Shown here in pieces: positions 7,172-10,069 of a stretch of 10,069 nt of DNA; positions within the stretch are counted from its first letter, which is position 1; every line of letters starts with the position of its first letter. Under the pieces are notes generated by a model. The model had not been told where the DNA came from, searched no databases, and was given only the letters and a program-made list of their open reading frames with translations. This stretch comes from Desulfocapsa sp. (GTDB lineage: Bacteria > Desulfobacterota > Desulfobulbia > Desulfobulbales > Desulfocapsaceae). The stretch spans positions 1 to 10,069 of the forward strand of contig JAOZLI010000078.1 of the NCBI GenBank assembly GCA_029934915.1. Reading direction: 5' to 3'. The translations under genes and the position numbers were made by a program.

Positions 7172-7886
7172 GCAGAGTAAAATTGGTATTGTGATTCCTG
7201 TATACAATCATGGCACGCGAATCAGCGATGTGGTGCATCAGGTGGTTCCCTTGGGCTATCCTGTGTTTGTTGTTGATGATGGCTCAACAGATAGCACTGC
7301 AGAACTATTGAGTAGCATGGATGGTATCACCGTACTAACCCACTCTTCTAATTTGGGGAAGGGTGCAGCGTTGCAGACAGGTTTTACGGCAGCCCAAAAA
7401 TCCTGTAATCAGGCGATTAGTATTGATGCCGACGGGCAGCATAAACCAGAAGATATTAGCCACCTGATTCAGGCTGCGAAGAATAATCAACCTGAAATCA
7501 TTATAGGCAAACGGCAGGGTATGGATCAAACGCATGTTCCCTGGACTTCAAAATTCGGGCGAAAATTCTCGAACTTCTGGGTGTGGGTGTCGGGCGGACC
7601 AATGCTTAGTGATTCACAATCCGGTTTCAGACTCTATCCCATTGCGGAAGTATTAGCCCTTGATGTCCATGCAAAACGATTCCAGTATGAGGTGGAAGTC
7701 CTGGTGCAGGCTCATCAACAAGGGATAGCTATTAGTGAAACTCCCGTTCAGGTGGTCTATCAAAAAGGGGCTGAACGTATTTCCCATTTCCATCCCTGGC
7801 GTGATTTTATGCGTAATTCTGCGACCTTTAGCAGACTTATTTTTCAGCGTATATTTCGCATTTTTCGTGTTGGCCGAACCAGATAA
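7164..7886 (+). CDS. Family 2 glycosyltransferase (GT-A fold)
   Basis: A 240-residue cytoplasmic or membrane-peripheral glycosyltransferase of the polyprenyl-phosphate/DPM-synthase-like GT2 group. IGIVIPVYNHG opens the fold, FVVDDGSTDST (35-45) binds the nucleotide, SNLGKGAALQTGF follows, and DADGQH has the metal-binding DxD at 88-90. SQSGFRLYP (151-159) and FQYEVE (173-178) are the acceptor-side motifs of the group. It has no transmembrane segment of the dolichol type. The start is ATG 7164 because it has GGAG eight bases upstream and gives IPVYN at the usual place; a longer frame from 7104 lies inside the previous gene. It overlaps the fusion gene by 8 bases and the acyltransferase by one (TAATG). 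Aryl-polyene clusters encode glycosyltransferase and acyltransferase activities, often joined in one protein. Here they are separate adjacent genes. The sugar and acceptor are unknown. Confidence 0.88.
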   Translation: MDEQSKIGIVIPVYNHGTRISDVVHQVVPLGYPVFVVDDGSTDSTAELLSSMDGITVLTHSSNLGKGAALQTGFTAAQKSCNQAISIDADGQHKPEDISHLIQAAKNNQPEIIIGKRQGMDQTHVPWTSKFGRKFSNFWVWVSGGPMLSDSQSGFRLYPIAEVLALDVHAKRFQYEVEVLVQAHQQGIAISETPVQVVYQKGAERISHFHPWRDFMRNSATFSRLIFQRIFRIFRVGRTR

Positions 7887-8764
7887 TGAAAAATATCTGG
7901 TATACACTTCTTGAAACTTTCACCAGAGTCTTTGGCTCCTGGTTCTTTGCGCTTGTTTCACGAATTATTAGTGCTGGATATTTTCTGTTCTCCAAAAACT
8001 CAAAAGAGAGTCATCGTTTCTACTCGTTGCTTTATCCTCAAAAAAACGGTCTCTATCACAAATATTGTACCTTCCGCCAGTATCAGAACTTTACCACCAT
8101 TCATTACGACAGATTTCTGACTGCCTATGGCAGGAATGCAACCTTCCATTCGCAGGGCTGGGACAAACTTGATTCTCTGGGGCAGGACAAAGGGGCGATT
8201 TTACTGATGTCGCACTTGGGCAACTGGGAGATGGCAGCACATCTCTTAAAACAGCAGAAAATGCAAAAAAAACTACTTCTCTATATGGGAGTGAAAGAAA
8301 AAGAAGGTGTCGAAGGGTTACAAAAAACACATCTGCGAGATTCGGGAGTAAGCATTATAGGTGTTGAAAAAGATGGTGGGTCGCCCTTTGATGCGGTGGA
8401 AGGAATTCGAGTGTTACAAGATGGAGGCCTTATCTCTATGACGGGGGATATCCTCTGGCGTAGGGATCAGCGCCATCGGGCGGTTGATTTCCTGGGAGGG
8501 ACTGCATATGTCCCTGAAGCACCATATATCTTTGCCCTGGTATCCGGCGCGCCCATCTTCTGTTTTTTCAGCTTTCGGACAGGAAAAAATAGCTATCAGT
8601 TTAGCTTTGCAGATCCCATTTATATTGAACGTGCAAATCGGAAAGATCGAGATACGAATATTCAGGCCGCTGCTCAGCAATATGCGGACCTGCTGGCTCA
8701 GCAGTTGGTAAAGCATCCTTTTGAATGGTATCATTTTGAGCGTTTTGTGAATGCCGTACACTAA
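7886..8764 (+). CDS. Lysophospholipid/lipid A-type acyltransferase (LPLAT)
   Basis: A 292-residue acyltransferase of the LpxL/HtrB-like LPLAT family, which moves an acyl chain from ACP or CoA to a lipid at the inner face of the inner membrane. The catalytic HX4E motif is HLGNWE at residues 110-115. GDILWRR (188-194) followed by VDFLGGTAYVPEAP and the C-terminal HPFEWYHFERF match the family's later conserved blocks. A hydrophobic N-terminal segment (about 18-35) is likely the membrane anchor. The ATG shares its A with the stop of the glycosyltransferase gene, so both are translated together. In this setting it probably esterifies the polyene acid, or a fatty acid, onto a glycosylated membrane lipid made with its neighbour. 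It ends the plus-strand operon and is followed by a convergent integrase gene. A plain lipid A acyltransferase is the alternative but is less likely here. Confidence 0.85.
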   Translation: MKNIWYTLLETFTRVFGSWFFALVSRIISAGYFLFSKNSKESHRFYSLLYPQKNGLYHKYCTFRQYQNFTTIHYDRFLTAYGRNATFHSQGWDKLDSLGQDKGAILLMSHLGNWEMAAHLLKQQKMQKKLLLYMGVKEKEGVEGLQKTHLRDSGVSIIGVEKDGGSPFDAVEGIRVLQDGGLISMTGDILWRRDQRHRAVDFLGGTAYVPEAPYIFALVSGAPIFCFFSFRTGKNSYQFSFADPIYIERANRKDRDTNIQAAAQQYADLLAQQLVKHPFEWYHFERFVNAVH

Positions 8765-8804
8765 CAACCCTTCTATAAGTAAATTCTAGAAAAAGAGAAA
8801 CAGC

Positions 8805-8826
8805 ATTGACATGCCGTCAATATTTT
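8805..8826 (+). terminator. Possible weak terminator of the operon
   Basis: ATTGAC (8805-8810), loop ATGCC, GTCAAT (8816-8821) is a perfect 6-bp stem, followed by ATTTTAG. It lies 40 bases after the operon's last stop codon, where a terminator is expected. Half of the stem is A-T and the T-run is short, so strength is doubtful. Confidence 0.3.
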
Positions 8827-8842
8827 AGTAAGAAATCCATTA

Positions 8843-8860
8843 TGTTAATCGATATTAACA
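8843..8860. repeat. Near-palindrome between converging genes
   Basis: TGTTAAT (8843-8849), CGAT, ATTAACA (8854-8860) is a perfect 7-bp inverted repeat with a 4-base centre. It has no T-run on either side, so it does not look like an intrinsic terminator. It could be a protein-binding dyad or simply fold in RNA. The GTTAATC core fails the GTTRRRY rule for an integron attC site. Confidence 0.35.
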
Positions 8861-8914
8861 GGGGCTTAAGGTGCTTTCTTAATCGGAATTATTAGAGAAG
8901 GACACGAGTTGTAC

Positions 8915-9910
8915 TTATAGGTTCAAGCCCTCAAGTGGGCTGGTCAGGCGGGAAATGTCCTTGTCCATAACGTGCGTATACATTTCTGTCGTCTTGACAT
9001 CAGCATGCCCCAAGAGTTCTTGCAACACACGGATATTGACCCCATTCTCCAGCATAGTGGTTGCAAAGCTGTGACGCATAGTATGGCAAGTAACACGTTT
9101 GTCAATGTCGGCTCGTTTGGCAGCTAGTTTTACGGCCTTCTGTAATCCGGATTCCATTACATGATGTCGTCGTTCTTTGCCCGAGCGTGGGTCAATTGAT
9201 CTTTTTTTGGATGGAAACATGTATTGCCAAATTGATTCTCTGGCAGCACTAGTGTACTTGCGGGATAAGGCGCGTGGTATATATACCTCGCCGAATCCTT
9301 CCTCCAGGTCAGCATGATGTAATGCTTTGACGCGTTTCATGTGGGCATCGAGTAGAGGAATAACCGGTGGCGCGAGGATGGTGCTCCTCCACTTATCCCC
9401 TTTGCCAAGTACTTTTATCCGCTTTCGGTCGAGATCGATATCCTTGATTCGTAGCCGGATGCACTCCATGAGTCTTAAACCAGAGCCATAAAGGAGTTTA
9501 GCCATAAGCGCATGAGTCCCTTCCATATGACGGAAAAAACGAATTGCCTCTTCTTTACTGAGCACAGTTACAGTTTTTGGTTTTCTTTTTGCCCTGATGT
9601 GAGCAATTTTGCCATCTAAAGGTATATCCAGGACCTCTCGGTACAGGAAGACAAGGGCATTCAGAGCCTGGCGTTGAGTTGATGCTGCCACTTCTCGTTG
9701 CACAGCTAAGTAGGAAAGAAAACGTTCCACGTCCTGGGCGCCAAGTTGACGAGGGTGGGTTTTTCCGCCAAAAAAACGGATAAAACGTAATATCCACTGG
9801 GAATAAGTCTGTTCAGTCCGGTAAGCATAATGGTGGAAACGTAGCACTTCACGCACTTGCTCCATTAACTTGAGTTTCGGGTTTGGTTTGAATTTAGGTT
9901 TGTTTTCCAT
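8915..9910 (-). CDS. intI: Integron integrase IntI, tyrosine recombinase
   Basis: Full-length 331-residue integron integrase, which inserts and excises gene cassettes by recombining attI and attC sites. The catalytic set is complete: Arg146, His276, Arg279 (CHTMRHSFATTMLENG), His302 and nucleophile Tyr311 (LLGHADVKTTEMYTH). These positions are almost the same as in IntI1. The insertion that separates integron integrases from XerC/D is present at about 195-235 (HHADLEEGFGEVYIPRALSRKY, then ESIWQYMFPS). The N-terminal SAM-like DNA-binding domain begins near residue 15 with MEQVREVLRFHHYAYRTEQTY. No stop or frameshift is seen, so it is probably active. It runs opposite to the operon on its left; the integron's attI and cassettes should therefore lie to the right of its start, at or beyond the window edge. 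The allele does not look like classes 1-3, so a chromosomal integron is likely, but this needs a sequence search. Confidence 0.95.
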   Translation of the reverse strand: MENKPKFKPNPKLKLMEQVREVLRFHHYAYRTEQTYSQWILRFIRFFGGKTHPRQLGAQDVERFLSYLAVQREVAASTQRQALNALVFLYREVLDIPLDGKIAHIRAKRKPKTVTVLSKEEAIRFFRHMEGTHALMAKLLYGSGLRLMECIRLRIKDIDLDRKRIKVLGKGDKWRSTILAPPVIPLLDAHMKRVKALHHADLEEGFGEVYIPRALSRKYTSAARESIWQYMFPSKKRSIDPRSGKERRHHVMESGLQKAVKLAAKRADIDKRVTCHTMRHSFATTMLENGVNIRVLQELLGHADVKTTEMYTHVMDKDISRLTSPLEGLNL

Positions 9911-9919
9911 AATAAGTCT

Positions 9920-10015
9920 TTTAATATCAGAATAAGTGGAAAAAACAATGAAAAATGTAATATATGGAAAGTTTTTTCTACTTTATGTTGTTTAATATGG
10001 GAATAAGTGGAAAAA
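9920..10015 (+). repeat. 25-bp imperfect direct repeat upstream of intI
   Basis: Copy one is 9920-9944 and copy two is 9991-10015. Each reads TTTAATAT, three bases (CAG or GGG), then AATAAGTGGAAAAA. They match at 23 of 25 positions and are 71 bases apart start to start. Both copies are followed by a related AAAAATGT-AATATAT stretch (9951-9965 and, with two extra bases, 10011-10027), so the similarity is broader than the core repeat. Confidence 0.7.
9921..9948 (-). promoter_or_regulatory. Candidate intI promoter
   Basis: On the minus strand TTGTTT (9948-9943) and TATTAA (9926-9921) are spaced by 16 bases, upstream of the integrase ATG at 9910. Both match the sigma-70 consensus only in part, and the start point would leave a leader of only a few bases. 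The pair lies on the first copy of the direct repeat, so an integrase bound to that repeat would cover it. No LexA box of the CTG-N10-CAG type was found. Confidence 0.25.
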
Positions 10016-10060
10016 TGTGGAATATATTACTGTCAATAGTATGGAAACATTCCACTTATT
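10002..10060. repeat. 11-bp inverted repeat at the integron head
   Basis: AATAAGTGGAA (10002-10012) is perfectly complementary to TTCCACTTATT (10050-10060), with 37 bases between. A second nested pair, GTGGAAT (10017-10023) and ATTCCAC (10049-10055), shares the same right arm, so alternative foldings exist. A further pair, GTAATATAT (9957-9965) and ATATATTAC (10022-10030), crosses into it. Such layered arms suit a recombinase-binding site. Confidence 0.6.
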
Positions 10061-10069
10061 AAAACTGTT

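Larger units (their letters stand above)
8765..8914. other. Convergent intergenic region, operon end to integrase end
   Basis: This 150-base gap separates the converging acyltransferase and integrase genes. It is AT-rich and holds two hairpin-forming sequences, listed separately. It also has an outer pair TAAGAAA (8829-8835) and TTTCTTA (8875-8881) that could enclose the second hairpin. No open frame of note and no attC-like core (GTTRRRY/RYYYAAC pair) was found. Termination of one or both transcripts is its most likely job. Confidence 0.45.
9911..10069. other. Candidate attI region, integron head
   Basis: The 159 bases upstream of the integrase are very AT-rich and crowded with repeats of AATAAGTGGA, unlike any other part of the window. 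In known integrons the attI site lies directly upstream of intI and has repeated integrase-binding elements beside the crossover core (GTTRRRY). Here the motif words occur twice directly and once inverted, with a partial copy (AATAAGT) at 9911-9917 touching the start codon. No full GTTRRRY core is found inside, but the window ends in ACTGTT, so the core might begin at 10067. Position and repeat layout support attI; the missing core and cassette keep this tentative. Confidence 0.45.

Noticed and set aside
8844..8859. GTTAAT-CGAT-ATTAAC as an attC recombination site
   Set aside because: The cores do not fit GTTRRRY/RYYYAAC and the element is far too short; it also lies on the wrong side of intI.
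10031..10036. A perfect TTGACA (-35 type) on the minus strand upstream of intI
   Set aside because: No acceptable -10 hexamer follows at 16-18 bases, so it is not called as a promoter.

Overview
The window carries a nine-gene, tightly packed plus-strand operon (292-8764) followed by a minus-strand integron integrase (8915-9910) and its AT-rich upstream region, which runs to the right edge. The left 291 bases are non-coding as far as can be seen and hold a REP-like hairpin. A LolA-type periplasmic carrier, an outer-membrane-type lipoprotein and an LpxL-type acyltransferase point to a Gram-negative bacterium. Base composition is moderate to low in GC. The gene mix (cobalamin radical SAM enzyme, fused DAK2/DegV protein, chromosomal-type integron) would fit a Desulfobacterota or gammaproteobacterial genome, but no RNA gene or housekeeping marker settles this.

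The operon reads as part of an aryl-polyene (APE)-like lipid/pigment cluster. In order it encodes a hotdog-fold 3-hydroxyacyl-ACP dehydratase, a FabG-like ketoreductase, a LolA-like carrier, a DUF3261 lipoprotein, a B12-binding radical SAM protein, an AMP-forming acyl/aryl ligase, a FakA-FakB-like fusion protein, a family 2 glycosyltransferase and an LPLAT-family acyltransferase. Dehydratase, ketoreductase, LolA, DUF3261, AMP ligase, glycosyltransferase and acyltransferase all have counterparts in known APE clusters. The ketosynthases, acyl carrier proteins, phosphopantetheinyl transferase and MMPL exporter of such clusters are not here. They would have to lie to the left of this window or elsewhere in the genome.

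A plausible division of labour, by inference: the ligase loads an aryl or acyl starter, the dehydratase and ketoreductase process the growing polyene with ketosynthases encoded elsewhere, the glycosyltransferase and acyltransferase attach it to a membrane lipid, and the LolA and DUF3261 proteins help move it to the outer membrane. The radical SAM enzyme and the fused fatty-acid-kinase-like protein are additions to the core set that I do know. They are the most interesting part of the operon because they suggest an extra tailoring and an extra activation step. Overlapping stop/start codons (TGATG, ATGA, TAATG) link many of the genes.

The right end is the head of an integron. The integrase is full length, with all catalytic residues and the IntI-specific insertion. 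It faces left, so its attachment site and any gene cassettes should lie at and beyond the right edge. The 159 bases upstream of it hold direct and inverted repeats of an AATAAGTGGA word that look like a candidate attI/integrase-binding region. The sequence stops at a GTT trinucleotide, so the cassettes themselves cannot be seen.
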